Positions 1 to 8,308 of a DNA stretch of 64,000 nucleotides are shown piece by piece. Below the pieces are notes generated by a model that was not told the DNA's origin, made no database searches, and worked only from the letters and a program-made list of their open reading frames with translations. The position numbers and the translations under genes were made by a program. This DNA is from Nocardia brasiliensis ATCC 700358 (lineage in GTDB: Bacteria > Actinomycetota > Actinomycetes > Mycobacteriales > Mycobacteriaceae). How positions within the stretch are numbered: the stretch's first letter is position 1; each line of letters begins with the position of its first letter. The stretch covers positions 7,192,001-7,256,000 of the forward strand of contig NC_018681.1 in NCBI RefSeq assembly GCF_000250675.2, written 5' to 3'.

Positions 1-752
1 ATCTGCCGGGTGAGTTCCGAGACATCTATCTCCGACTTCTCGTACGAGCCCAGCATGGCTCCGCGTTTGAGCAGCAGGAAACGATCACCGACCGGGTACG
101 CGTGGTGCGGGTTGTGCGTGATGAGGATTACGCCCAGGCCCCGATCACGCGCCTGCACCACGTATTTCAGCACCACGCCTGCCTGTTTTACGCCGAGCGC
201 GGCGGTCGGTTCGTCGAGGATCAGAACTTTGGCGCCGTAGTGCACGGCCCGCGCGATCGCGACGCACTGCCGTTGCCCGCCGGACAGCGTGCCGACCGGT
301 TGCTCCATGTCCCGCAACTCGATACCCATGTCCGACAGACCTTTTCGGGCAATCGCGCGTCCTTTGGCGCGATCCAGCAGCCGGAACGGGCCGTAGCCGA
401 CGGTGGGCTCCGAGCCGAGCACGAAGTTGCGCCAAACGCTCATCAGCGGGACCACCGCCAGATCCTGATAGACGGTGGCGATGCCGTGATCCAATGCCGC
501 ACGCGGAGAGGACAACCGGACCGGCTCGCCCTCGATCCGCAGCTCGCCGCGATCGTGCTGGTGCACGCCCGCAAGGATTTTGATCAGCGTCGACTTGCCC
601 GCGCCGTTGTCACCCAGGATGCAGGTGACCTCACCCGCGTTCACCACGGTCGACACGTCCTGCAACGCGACCACGCCGCCGTAGCTCTTGCCGAGGCCGA
701 TCGCCTCGATGAGGGGGATGCCCGTCGCATCGCCCCGCGCTGCTGTAGTCAT
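1..752 (-). CDS. Sugar ABC transporter ATP-binding protein (3' end cut by window edge)
   Basis: This is the ATPase of a ribose/inositol-type importer and should energise the permease encoded just upstream. About 250 residues are in the window. Walker A (GDNGAGKST) is near residues 45-53, the signature LSGGQRQ near 150, and Walker B with the D-loop ([11 protein letters not shown]) near 174-185, followed by a switch histidine in ITHN. The ATG overlaps the permease stop as ATGA, so the two are translationally coupled. The reading frame runs off the left edge. The sequence near residue 250 (ELTRQM) suggests a single-domain protein of about 260 residues rather than a double-domain RbsA, but the true end is not visible. 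Confidence 0.9.
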   Translation of the reverse strand, partial: MTTAARGDATGIPLIEAIGLGKSYGGVVALQDVSTVVNAGEVTCILGDNGAGKSTLIKILAGVHQHDRGELRIEGEPVRLSSPRAALDHGIATVYQDLAVVPLMSVWRNFVLGSEPTVGYGPFRLLDRAKGRAIARKGLSDMGIELRDMEQPVGTLSGGQRQCVAIARAVHYGAKVLILDEPTAALGVKQAGVVLKYVVQARDRGLGVILITHNPHHAYPVGDRFLLLKRGAMLGSYEKSEIDVSELTRQ

Positions 753-1798
753 CGGCGTACCCTCTCGGCTCGCTTCTGGAATCTGTTGTTGACCAGCACC
801 GCCGCCAGCAAGAGCACACCCAGGAACAGCATGAACCAGTCGCTGTCCCAGCGTGCGAACACGATGCCCTGGCGGGCCATGCCGAAGATCAGCGCGCCGA
901 TCGCGGCGCCGACGGCCGAACCGAAACCACCGGTCAGCAGGCAGCCGCCGACCACCGCGGCGATGATGTAGTGCAGTTCGAGCCCCACGCCCTGATTCGC
1001 CTGCACGCTGGCGAAGCGCAGGATGCCGCACGAACCGACCACCCAGCCGGCGAAGGCCGTGGTCATGAAGAGGATGATCTTCGTCCGATCGGCGGGCACG
1101 CCCACCGCCCGCGCGTTCGGCAGCGCACCGCCGACCGCGAAGATCCAGTTGCCGAACCTGGTGCGCACCAGCACGATCGCGGCGATCGCGGTCAGCACGA
1201 TCCACCAGATGACCGAGGCCTGGATCCGCGCGTCGCCGATGTTCAACGTCGAGGCGAACACCCACCCGGCCGAGTTGTAGCCCTCGGCACTCCGAATGCC
1301 CGACACCTGAACGGTTCCGGTGACCAGGCGGGTCACGCCGAGGTTGAGGCCTTGCAGCGCAAGGAAAGTGCCGAGGGTGACGATGAAACTCGGTAGTCCG
1401 GTGCGCATCACGAGCCAGCCGTTGAACGCGCCGACCAGCAGGGCCAGCACCAGCGAGGCCAGCAGCGCGAACCAGACGTTCCAGCCGGCGTGCACCGCGA
1501 GCAAGGCGGTGACCAACGCGGTCGACGCGGTCATCACACCGGCCGACAGATCGAATTCGCCACCGATCATCAACAGCGCCACCGCGACCGCCATGATGCC
1601 GAGCGTGGACGAATCGTCCAGCCAGGTCGCGACGCCGAGCGGACTCAGGAAGCGGTCGGTGATGATCGAGAAGAACACGAACACGAGCAGGGCGCCGAGC
1701 GCGGCGCCGATCTCGGGGCGGACGGCGAGCCGTTGCAGCAGCGACGGTCCGTCCTGGGCGGCCGGTGCGGCCTCGGTAGCTTTTGTGGCAGTAGTCAT
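749..1798 (-). CDS. Sugar ABC transporter permease (RbsC/BPD_transp_2 type)
   Basis: This is the membrane channel of the same importer, 349 residues, with about ten hydrophobic segments from residue 35 onward. The segment GGEFDLSAG after the third helix is the hallmark of ribose/xylose/inositol permeases, and [11 protein letters not shown] follows as in that family. The ATG at 1798 is chosen because AGGAG lies 8 bases upstream; an in-frame ATG seven codons earlier has no such site. It starts 17 bases after the binding-protein gene and overlaps the ATPase start by 4 bases. The substrate cannot be read from sequence; the neighbouring IolE-like and MocA-like enzymes favour a polyol or cyclitol. 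Confidence 0.92.
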   Translation of the reverse strand: MTTATKATEAAPAAQDGPSLLQRLAVRPEIGAALGALLVFVFFSIITDRFLSPLGVATWLDDSSTLGIMAVAVALLMIGGEFDLSAGVMTASTALVTALLAVHAGWNVWFALLASLVLALLVGAFNGWLVMRTGLPSFIVTLGTFLALQGLNLGVTRLVTGTVQVSGIRSAEGYNSAGWVFASTLNIGDARIQASVIWWIVLTAIAAIVLVRTRFGNWIFAVGGALPNARAVGVPADRTKIILFMTTAFAGWVVGSCGILRFASVQANQGVGLELHYIIAAVVGGCLLTGGFGSAVGAAIGALIFGMARQGIVFARWDSDWFMLFLGVLLLAAVLVNNRFQKRAERVRR

Positions 1799-1815
1799 CT
1801 CATTCACTCCTGACC

Positions 1816-2820
1816 TCACCGCGTGCCCTGTGCCACGAGCGCGGCGACGGCATCGACGTTGTTCTTGTCGACGAAGGCCGGACCCGTCTGCACCGGTGCG
1901 CCGCCACCGACGGTGTTCAGGTTCGTCCGGTAGGCCTGCAACAGCACCACCGGCAGGTAGCCCTGCTCGTACTGCTGCTGGTCGACCGCGAACAGCAGCT
2001 TGCCGCCGCGAATCGCCTCCACCACATCGGTATTGAGATCGAAGGTGGCGACCGTGGCCGCCGAGCGGGACTCCTGCACCGCGTCCACCGCGCGGGCGGC
2101 GACCTGAGAGTTCAGGGTGAGTACCGCGTCGATCGAGTGGTCCGCCTCCAGCGCGCCCTTGATGCGGGACTGGGCGTCGGTCGGATTGTTGATGTCCACC
2201 TGGAGTGTCGCCGCATTCCCGAAGGCTTTGCTCGCGCCCTCACAGCGTTGATTGGCGCCGATATTGCCCGCCTCGTGGATCACGCAGAGCATCTTGGTCT
2301 TCTTCGCGTCGGCCAGTCGCTTGCCGGCCGACTGCCCGGCCAGCGACTCGCTCTGTCCCACATGGCCGATGGCGCCGTACCTGACGCTCTCCGCCTCGCC
2401 GGAGTTGATGGTTACCAGCGGAATGCCCGCGGCGACCGCCTTTTCGATCGAGGGCCGCAGCGCGTCGGGGTTGGCCATCGAGACGACCAGCCCGTCCACC
2501 CCTTGGGCGACCGCGTTGTCGATGAGCTTGGCCTGTTGGCTCGGATCGCCCGAGGAGTTGTATTCGACCCGGACCCCGAGGTCCTTGCCTGCGGCTTCCG
2601 CGCCGTTCTTGACCACGTTCCAGAACGCGTCACCCGGGCTGCCGTGCGTGACCACCGCGACCGAGTTCAATTTACCTGCGGCGACCGGGCTTTGGCTCGG
2701 TGCGACCACGTCCGCGCCCGGCCCGCTACACGCGGCGAGGACCGCGGCCGCGGCGAGCCACGGCACCAGGCGGCGCGAGCGTTGCCACCCGCGGTGCAGT
2801 CGATGAGACATCGTTGTCAT
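1816..2820 (-). CDS. Sugar ABC transporter substrate-binding lipoprotein
   Basis: Extracytoplasmic receptor of the importer, 334 residues. The N-terminus has a basic n-region, a hydrophobic core and a VLAAC lipobox, so it should be lipid-anchored. The rest fits the periplasmic binding protein type 4 fold (ribose/rhizopine class), with the characteristic VAQGVDGLVVS and AGIPLVTINSG segments. AGGGA lies 4 bases before the ATG at 2820; a GTG one codon earlier is also possible. It is 7 bases downstream of the IolE-like gene and 17 bases upstream of the permease, so all four genes look like one operon. Confidence 0.92.
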   Translation of the reverse strand: MTTMSHRLHRGWQRSRRLVPWLAAAAVLAACSGPGADVVAPSQSPVAAGKLNSVAVVTHGSPGDAFWNVVKNGAEAAGKDLGVRVEYNSSGDPSQQAKLIDNAVAQGVDGLVVSMANPDALRPSIEKAVAAGIPLVTINSGEAESVRYGAIGHVGQSESLAGQSAGKRLADAKKTKMLCVIHEAGNIGANQRCEGASKAFGNAATLQVDINNPTDAQSRIKGALEADHSIDAVLTLNSQVAARAVDAVQESRSAATVATFDLNTDVVEAIRGGKLLFAVDQQQYEQGYLPVVLLQAYRTNLNTVGGGAPVQTGPAFVDKNNVDAVAALVAQGTR

Positions 2821-2827
2821 CACTTCC

Positions 2828-3724
2828 CTACTGGATCGGTGCGGCCGTCACAAGGCCCGCGAGGTGACGCAGGCTGCGTTCGGTATGCCGGCTCGGCAAC
2901 TCCGCCGAGTCGGTGGGCTGCAGAGCGGTGTCCTGCTCCATGACGTACCAGCCGCGGTAGCCCGCGGCCTGCATGCTGTGCACCAGCGCGGCGATATCGA
3001 CGTCACCGTCGCCGAGCGGAACGTACAGACCTTGCCGCACAGCTTCGCTGTATTCCATTGCCCCGCCGCGCACTTCATCGGCAACGGCGATGCGCACGTC
3101 CTTCAGGTGAACATGCCCGATCCGGTCGGCATGACGCTGCGCGAGCCGCACCGGATCGGTTCCGCCGATCAGCAGGTGGCCGGTGTCCAGGCACAGGTCG
3201 AGCGCCGAATCGGCAAGGAAGCGTTCGACTTCCGCCTCGGTCTCCACGTGGGTACCGACATGCGGATGCAGCACCGTGCGCAGGCCGTGCTCCGTGGCGA
3301 TATCGCGGATGGCGGCGGCGGAGCCGATCAGGGTGCGCCATTCGTCATCGTCGAGTTGCGGGCGGGTGTCGTACCCGCCGAGCCCGGTGGCGGCGGCCAG
3401 CACGACCACGTCGGCGCCGGTGGCGGCGAACAGGGCGATCGACTCCCGGGACGCTTCGATCGCCCGCTCCGGCGCCTCGTGCAGCACCAACGCCAGGAAT
3501 CCGCCCACCGACGAGATACCGAAGGTCCCCAGCAGCGACCGCAGTTCGTCCGGGTCGCGGGGTAGATATCCGGGCGGGCCGAGTTCGGTGGCGGTCAGGC
3601 CGAGCGCGGCCATTTCCGCGAGGACGGTGCGCGCGTCGAGCACATGCCCCCAGCCGGGAACCTCGCAGACTCCCCAGGAGATTGGTGCGGCCGCGACGCG
3701 CAGCGGGTAGAGCGGTTCGGTCAT
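2828..3724 (-). CDS. IolE-like sugar phosphate isomerase/epimerase (TIM barrel)
   Basis: Predicted xylose-isomerase-like TIM-barrel enzyme of 298 residues, first gene of the leftward operon. The N-terminus has the segment WGVCEVPGWG, close to inosose dehydratase (IolE) proteins. Metal-ligand positions typical of the family are visible: E and H in the barrel (LHPHVGTHVE), D in CLDTGH, H in HVHLKD, and E in YVMEQD. The ATG at 3724 has GGAGA 9 bases upstream. Longer starts would run through the operator palindromes. Inosose dehydratase, a keto-sugar epimerase or another isomerase all remain possible; the class is firm, the substrate is not. Confidence 0.85.
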   Translation of the reverse strand: MTEPLYPLRVAAAPISWGVCEVPGWGHVLDARTVLAEMAALGLTATELGPPGYLPRDPDELRSLLGTFGISSVGGFLALVLHEAPERAIEASRESIALFAATGADVVVLAAATGLGGYDTRPQLDDDEWRTLIGSAAAIRDIATEHGLRTVLHPHVGTHVETEAEVERFLADSALDLCLDTGHLLIGGTDPVRLAQRHADRIGHVHLKDVRIAVADEVRGGAMEYSEAVRQGLYVPLGDGDVDIAALVHSMQAAGYRGWYVMEQDTALQPTDSAELPSRHTERSLRHLAGLVTAAPIQ

Positions 3725-3751
3725 CAGGACTTCTCCGACCTTCGATGTCGA

Positions 3752-3785
3752 GTTGGAGCGCTCCAACCAATTAGAGCGCTCCAAC
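3752..3785. promoter_or_regulatory. Two LacI-type operators before the leftward operon
   Basis: GTTGGAGCGCTCCAAC at 3752-3767 is a perfect 16-bp palindrome with the central CG expected for LacI/GalR operators. A second copy, TTAGAGCGCTCCAA at 3771-3784, has one unpaired position. Their centres are 18 bp apart, between the -10 and the start codon. Confidence 0.8.
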
Positions 3786-3812
3786 TATGTAACGTGGGTC
3801 ATATTGTGTCAA
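3784..3812 (-). promoter_or_regulatory. Promoter of the leftward sugar operon
   Basis: On the minus strand a perfect -35 TTGACA (3812-3807) is followed by exactly 17 bases and a -10-like CATAGT (3789-3784). The proximal operator palindrome directly abuts the -10, so a bound LacI protein would block polymerase. Assignment is by pattern only. Confidence 0.7.
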
Positions 3813-3906
3813 GAGGGTGCCCGTTGGCCAGAATATCGCTACTACCTGGTAATACGTGGTCGATCAGCGAAAATGACGGTAAACCTCTTCGCAAGGAAAG
3901 TCCGAT

Positions 3907-3947
3907 TAGAGCGCTCTATTGATTAGCGCGCTCCAACCTTGTAACGT
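3907..3947 (+). promoter_or_regulatory. Two further LacI-type operators and the regulator promoter
   Basis: TAGAGCGCTCTA at 3907-3918 is a perfect 12-bp palindrome. TTAGCGCGCTCCAA at 3923-3936 is a weaker copy of the same site. A plausible promoter (TTGATT 3919-3924, 17-bp spacer, TAACGT 3942-3947) carries the second operator within its spacer. This implies autoregulation and coordinate control of both arms. Confidence 0.68.
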
Positions 3948-3987
3948 CCGACACTGCACACATCATCGAACGGGGAACGGAGGCGAC

Positions 3988-4992
3988 ATGGCACGGCCGA
4001 CCATGGAGGATGTCGCCGAGCGCGCCGGCGTCTCCCGGGCGCTTGTGTCGCTGGTCATGCGCAACTCCCCCAAGGTGAGCGAGCACCGTCGCCGTGCCGT
4101 GCTGGAAGCCGCGAAAGATCTCGGCTACCAACCGCACATCATGGCGCGGTCACTGGCCAGCCGGACCTCGAACATCGTCGGCGTCATGGTTTCTGATCTG
4201 CGCAACGCGTTCTTCGCCGATGTCGTCGAGGGAATGGACGCCGCCGCACAGGAATCCGGCCTCGAACTCATCCTCAACACCGGCCGGCGCAGCGCCGCCC
4301 GCGAACGCACCGCGCTGGAGAGCCTGCTCGCGTTCCGCCCCGGCGGCATCATCCTGCTCTCGCCGATCCTGCCCGCCGCCGCCATTCGCGATGCGGCACA
4401 ACAGGCTCCGCTGGTTCTGGTGTCCCGCAGTTCGGCTATTCCCGACGTCGACACCGTCAACGACGACGGTGAGGTCGGCGCCGCCCTGGCCGTGGATCAC
4501 CTTGTCTCCCTCGGACATCGGCGGATCGTGCACCTAGACGGCGGCGGCGCGTTCACCGCGGCGCCGCGACGCAAGGGCTACCGTGCCGCGATGGAACGGC
4601 ACGGCCTCGAGCCGATGGTCATCCCCAGCGAACACACCGATGCCGCCGGTATCGCCGCGGTCCGCAAACTGTTGAATCTGTTCTCCCGCGACAGCTTTCC
4701 GACAGCGCTCGTGTGCGGCAACGACTTCAACGCCGTCGGCGCCATGTCCGCACTCGAGGAAGCCGGTTTGCGCGTGCCCGACGACGTCTCCGTCGTCGGC
4801 TACGACAACACCTCACTCGCCGCGCTGCGCCACGTCTCCCTCACCACCATCGATCAGCCGCGCATCCAAATGGGCCGTCTCGCCGTCGAAGCGCTCGTCG
4901 AACGGCTACGCGACGACCGCACCGAACCGGTCCGTCGCCGCCTCCAGCCCTCGCTCGTCGTCCGCGCGACGACCGGCGCCCCCAGCAACTGA
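3988..4992 (+). CDS. LacI-family transcriptional regulator
   Basis: Dimeric sugar-responsive repressor, 334 residues, divergent from the importer operon and 49 bases upstream of the dehydrogenase gene. The N-terminal helix-turn-helix is MEDVAERAGVSRALVSLVMR, followed by the hinge NIVGVMVSDLRNAFFADVVEGM and a periplasmic-binding-protein-like effector domain to the end. The ATG at 3988 has GGAGG 5 bases upstream; the longer upstream reading lies in the operator region. Its obvious targets are the four palindromes at 3752-3785 and 3907-3936. The effector is presumably the imported sugar or polyol or a product of it. Confidence 0.95.
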   Translation: MARPTMEDVAERAGVSRALVSLVMRNSPKVSEHRRRAVLEAAKDLGYQPHIMARSLASRTSNIVGVMVSDLRNAFFADVVEGMDAAAQESGLELILNTGRRSAARERTALESLLAFRPGGIILLSPILPAAAIRDAAQQAPLVLVSRSSAIPDVDTVNDDGEVGAALAVDHLVSLGHRRIVHLDGGGAFTAAPRRKGYRAAMERHGLEPMVIPSEHTDAAGIAAVRKLLNLFSRDSFPTALVCGNDFNAVGAMSALEEAGLRVPDDVSVVGYDNTSLAALRHVSLTTIDQPRIQMGRLAVEALVERLRDDRTEPVRRRLQPSLVVRATTGAPSN

Positions 4993-5041
4993 ATTCTCGC
5001 TGCCCACAAGGCAGTTCCGCACGTTCTCAGGAGGAGAGCCG

Positions 5042-6061
5042 ATGTCATCCCATCAAGCCGTCACCCTCGGTCTCGCCGGCACCGGCCGGATCGGCACCGC
5101 GCACGCCGAAACCCTCAAGAATCTCCCGAATGTCGCCAACGTCGTCGTAGCCGACGCCGACGCCGACCGTGCCCGCGCCACCGCCACCAAGCTCGGTGTC
5201 GAATTCGCTCCCGACCTCGACGCCCTGTTCGCCGCCGACCTCGACGGCATCGTCATCGCCACCGCCACCGACTCCCACCCCGAACTCATCCTGCGCGCCG
5301 TAGCCGCCGGCATCCCCGTCTTCTGCGAAAAGCCGGTCGCCGCCGACATCGAAGGCACCCTCGCCGTCCTCAACCACCTCGAATCCTCGACCGTCCCAGT
5401 GCAAATCGGCTTCCAACGCCGTTTCGACGCCGGCTACCGCGCCGCCCGCGACGCAGTCGCCGCCGGCTCCCTCGGCTGGCTGCACACCCTGCGCGCCACC
5501 ACCCTCGACCCCACCCCTCCCCCCGCCGACTACATCCCCCGCTCCGGCGGCATCTTCCGCGACTGCGGCGTCCACGATTTCGACATCATCCGCTGGGTCA
5601 CCGGCCGCGAAATCGTCTCCGTCTACGCCACCGGCACCAACCAGGGCGAACCCTTCTTCACCGCCGCCGGCGACGTAGACACCGCCGCCATCGTCCTGCA
5701 CCTCGACAACGACACCCTCGCCACCGTCTCCCTCACCCGCTACAACGGAGCCGGCTACGACGTCCGCCTAGAAGCCCTCGGCTCCAAAGGAAACGCCATC
5801 GTCGGCCTGGACGACCGAGCCCCCCTCACCTCCGTAGAACCCGACTACCTCCCCTCCTCCTTCCCCGCCTACCCAGGGTTCATGGAGCGGTTCCGTCGGG
5901 CGTATACAGACGAGCTGGTTGCGTTCGTTGGGGTGGCGACAGGAAAGCTCGAAAACCCTTGCAGTCCAGTGGATGCGCTGGAAGCGTTTTATGTGGCCGA
6001 GGCCTGCGAACTGTCGCGGCGGGAGGAACGGCCGGTGCAGGTATCCGAAGTTCGTCGCTGA
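5042..6061 (+). CDS. Gfo/Idh/MocA family oxidoreductase (inositol dehydrogenase-like)
   Basis: NAD(P)-dependent dehydrogenase of 339 residues, probably acting on the polyol taken up by the adjacent importer. The Rossmann start is LGLAGTGRIGTAHAETL. CEKP carries the catalytic lysine of the family near residue 99, and DCGVHDFDIIRW carries the acid/base residues near 177-187. AGGAGGAG lies just upstream of the ATG. The first 830 bases use almost only C-ending codons, while the last 180 use many G- and T-ending ones, an abrupt change at the edge of the downstream island. IolG (myo-inositol 2-dehydrogenase) is a fair guess because of the IolE-like neighbour, but other substrates are possible. Confidence 0.9.
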   Translation: MSSHQAVTLGLAGTGRIGTAHAETLKNLPNVANVVVADADADRARATATKLGVEFAPDLDALFAADLDGIVIATATDSHPELILRAVAAGIPVFCEKPVAADIEGTLAVLNHLESSTVPVQIGFQRRFDAGYRAARDAVAAGSLGWLHTLRATTLDPTPPPADYIPRSGGIFRDCGVHDFDIIRWVTGREIVSVYATGTNQGEPFFTAAGDVDTAAIVLHLDNDTLATVSLTRYNGAGYDVRLEALGSKGNAIVGLDDRAPLTSVEPDYLPSSFPAYPGFMERFRRAYTDELVAFVGVATGKLENPCSPVDALEAFYVAEACELSRREERPVQVSEVRR

Positions 6062-6074
6062 TCTCAAATATCGA

Positions 6075-6104
6075 AGCCGGCTGTAGGCATGGCTACAGCC
6101 GGCT
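6075..6104 (+). terminator. Hairpin terminator after the dehydrogenase gene
   Basis: Perfect 12-bp stem AGCCGGCTGTAG with a 6-base loop, beginning 13 bases after the stop. There is no T tract, as is common in actinobacteria. Each arm contains a GCCGGC site. Confidence 0.7.
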
Positions 6105-6284
6105 CCACCTATGGGCAGGAACCGTAGTAGGTCGATGAGCATCACTAGACGGGAGGCCTGCTGAGCATCCTCCTTCCTATCGCGCCGTCTCCTCAAACAG
6201 GGTTGGTGATGCAGAGTTTCAGCATCTCCGCGTTTGCGCCAGGTCGCCGTGAGGACGCGACGGACCGGACCCGTGACGGATGAA

Positions 6285-6327
6285 CCGACACGTTAGCCAC
6301 CGGAAGGCCTCGTGGCTAACGTGTCGG
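6285..6327 (-). terminator. Strong hairpin terminator
   Basis: Perfect 16-bp stem CCGACACGTTAGCCAC with an 11-base loop, ending 2 bases before the stop of the leftward gene at 6330. It can act in both directions and isolates the island from the sugar locus. Confidence 0.75.
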
Positions 6328-6329
6328 CA

Positions 6330-6671
6330 CTAGAAGAACAGCGCTATCACCGCGATACCTATCAGTAGCGTTGATCCGAAAGCCGTTCCTCCGCGCAACG
6401 CAGCCTTCGCGGGCGATGCGGCATCGATCCGGCTCAGGATCACGGTCAGTAGCCCTGCGATGAGGGCCACCGCGACTGCAAGACAGAGGGACAGCGCCGC
6501 TACAGGCACGTCGTCCGACAATTTTGCTTCGATCTCGATCGTCGGCGTTGCCATGGCAATGCCCGGGTCCACCTTGAGCGCATGCTTCTCCCGCAGGGGC
6601 GAAGGGGATGGCCAGACAGCTGCCAGCGACGCGGTAGCTGGCTCGCAGACCGACCTGGTTACGCTGTGCAT
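6330..6671 (-). CDS. Hypothetical small membrane protein
   Basis: 113-residue protein of unknown function. Two strongly hydrophobic segments (about residues 58-80, and 92 to the end) predict a two-helix membrane protein whose C-terminus finishes inside the membrane (VIALFF). GGAG lies 5 bases before the ATG at 6671, and a 16-bp hairpin follows the stop, both supporting a real gene. An internal ATG at residue 40 would remove a poorly structured N-terminus. It lies at the left end of the restriction-modification island; no defence role can be shown. Confidence 0.5.
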   Translation of the reverse strand: MHSVTRSVCEPATASLAAVWPSPSPLREKHALKVDPGIAMATPTIEIEAKLSDDVPVAALSLCLAVAVALIAGLLTVILSRIDAASPAKAALRGGTAFGSTLLIGIAVIALFF

Positions 6672-7117
6672 GTGAGCTCCGTTCTGGTTCGTATGTGGAG
6701 GTAGATCGGGGTTTCCAAAGCTGTCCCTGCCCCTGACCGGGTGGGGGCAGCGCTTCTAACGCATGGCCCGAAGGCCAGAAAGCGTGATGCTCAATAGTTG
6801 CTATCGATAAAGCGGTCGAGTCTGCTGGAGGGTCTATTCGCAGGATCGAGCAGTCGTCGATGGACAGACAATCACTGCTTCCGTGAGTAGCACGACCGAC
6901 TAGCTGATGAAGCCGGCTGAAACACCCAATCGAGCAACGGATTGCAGGGTGCGCGATGACCACGATCACGCTTCGGCGACAACAGTTTCAGTCATAACTG
7001 GCCGCAAGGGGTGTCGACCATGCAGCAAAGTACGCCATAGCTCCCAATCGGGCGCCACAACCATGAGGTCTTACGCCGTCGATCGAGACGTCACTGACGT
7101 GTTCATAGAGGACGCTG
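6672..7117. other. 446-bp gap without a convincing gene
   Basis: Only short out-of-context reading frames are present. CTGCCCC at 6727-6733 pairs with GGGGCAG at 6744-6750, a possible terminator for the leftward gene upstream. Nothing else was recognised. Confidence 0.5.
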
Positions 7118-8002
7118 TTAGCTTGCACGCGCCAGCACGTTATCCAAAAGCGCGTCAGCGTCGGCTCGTCGATCATGCTGTTTAAGTGAATGAAGGATGC
7201 GCAGCACGTCGCGTTCCGACCGGTTTCCGGCGTAGGTGATGATGGCCTCGGTCGCCTCAGCCATGCCCAGGTCACGGCAAGAAATGACAGCGTTCGCCGT
7301 CTCCGCTGGCGAAGCTTCACTGCCGACATAACGGATGAGACCGTTGGCCCGCTCGAAGTTGCCGACCGAGATGTACACGGCGAGATCCTTGGCAGGCGGC
7401 CACGCGACGTCGGGGGTCACGAATTTGCGCCGGTCCCCCTCAGAGTGGGGGACCGGCGCAACGACCGGAGTGATGGCGGCAGCGGAGATGGTCCGTTCAG
7501 CCGGCTTTGCGGCCGCACGCTCCCGGAGTCGCTCGAGATCGTCCCACGAGATGACAGCGCCCGGACCTGCCTTAACCAGCGCAAGACTGTGCAGTTCCCG
7601 AAGGTGTATCGCCTTCGGACGCTTCCGTTTGCCGTTCGCCAGGTCGGCCAAGACCGACTTGGACAGGTACCTACTCTTGAGCTCGGCCAGCTCCGCCCGC
7701 ACCTCGTCCGCACGGGCCTCGTCCGCCCGAGCGCCCAGCTCCTTCTTCAACTCCTTCAATCTCTCCGCGACAGCGTCCACGATGGCTCTGCAGGAGAGGC
7801 CGGTCAGGCCTATCAAATCGCGTATCGCCTCGGCGAGCTCCAGCCACTCCTGTGACAGCTTGTTGCGGTCGAGGTCAGCAAACTTCCCTAGCTGCGGCAA
7901 ACGGATCGCCTCCATCCAGTCGTTGGTACGAACCTTGCCATTCTCCTTCGTGGAACGTTCCTTTCCAATAGGTTCCTCCGGTTTCGCCTGACCTACTTTC
8001 AT
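7118..8002 (-). CDS. Putative HTH-like regulatory protein of the defence island
   Basis: 294-residue cytoplasmic protein without a clear family. Residues around 60-190 resemble actinobacterial Xre-like proteins: a helix containing LTGLSCRAIVDAVAE, a charged linker with repeated ARADE, then LSKSVLADLANGKRKRP, which has the shape of a helix-turn-helix with its recognition helix. A Pro/Ala-rich linker follows, then a C-terminal domain of about 100 residues rich in short helices. The ATG at 8002 is chosen because longer forms read through the palindrome upstream. It is divergent from the HNH-like gene, with a dense cluster of GGGACA motifs between, so it may control the island by binding there. 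Confidence 0.55.
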   Translation of the reverse strand: MKVGQAKPEEPIGKERSTKENGKVRTNDWMEAIRLPQLGKFADLDRNKLSQEWLELAEAIRDLIGLTGLSCRAIVDAVAERLKELKKELGARADEARADEVRAELAELKSRYLSKSVLADLANGKRKRPKAIHLRELHSLALVKAGPGAVISWDDLERLRERAAAKPAERTISAAAITPVVAPVPHSEGDRRKFVTPDVAWPPAKDLAVYISVGNFERANGLIRYVGSEASPAETANAVISCRDLGMAEATEAIITYAGNRSERDVLRILHSLKQHDRRADADALLDNVLARAS

Positions 8003-8020
8003 GCCGAAATGTCTGCGCCT

Positions 8021-8180
8021 GTCCCAGATTTCGAACCGTAGACTCCACTGTCCTGATATCCAGGACAGTGGAGTTTCGGGACAGCCGGAGTCGGGACACG
8101 GAACCCACACTTTCGGGACACGAGTCTGTAATGTCGATCCGCACCACCTTCACGTGTCCCACTTTCTTTCAGGACACGAT
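8021..8180. promoter_or_regulatory. Repeat-rich divergent control region
   Basis: A perfect 14-bp inverted repeat (ACTCCACTGTCCTG at 8042-8055 and its complement at 8061-8074, 5-base loop) lies beside several copies of a motif close to TTTCGGGACACG: 8074-8084, 8091-8101, 8111-8122, an inverted copy at 8151-8162, 8167-8179, and TGTCCCAGA near 8020. The copies lie between two divergent genes and look like multiple operators for one protein. Confidence 0.6.
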
Positions 8181-8308
8181 CACGCCCCCGATCCACGGGC
8201 CGATGCTGTTCAGTAGTTAAGGAAGCCGACACCAGCGATCCACGCCCAACCAGTTGGGCACTTGCAGGAGTCCGGCTCGTACCTTGACCGTGGAAGGTGG
8301 GTTTCAAT

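Noticed and set aside
6062..6329. Integration site (att) for the defence island
   Set aside because: No tRNA gene, integrase or matching direct repeats at the island ends could be found by eye.
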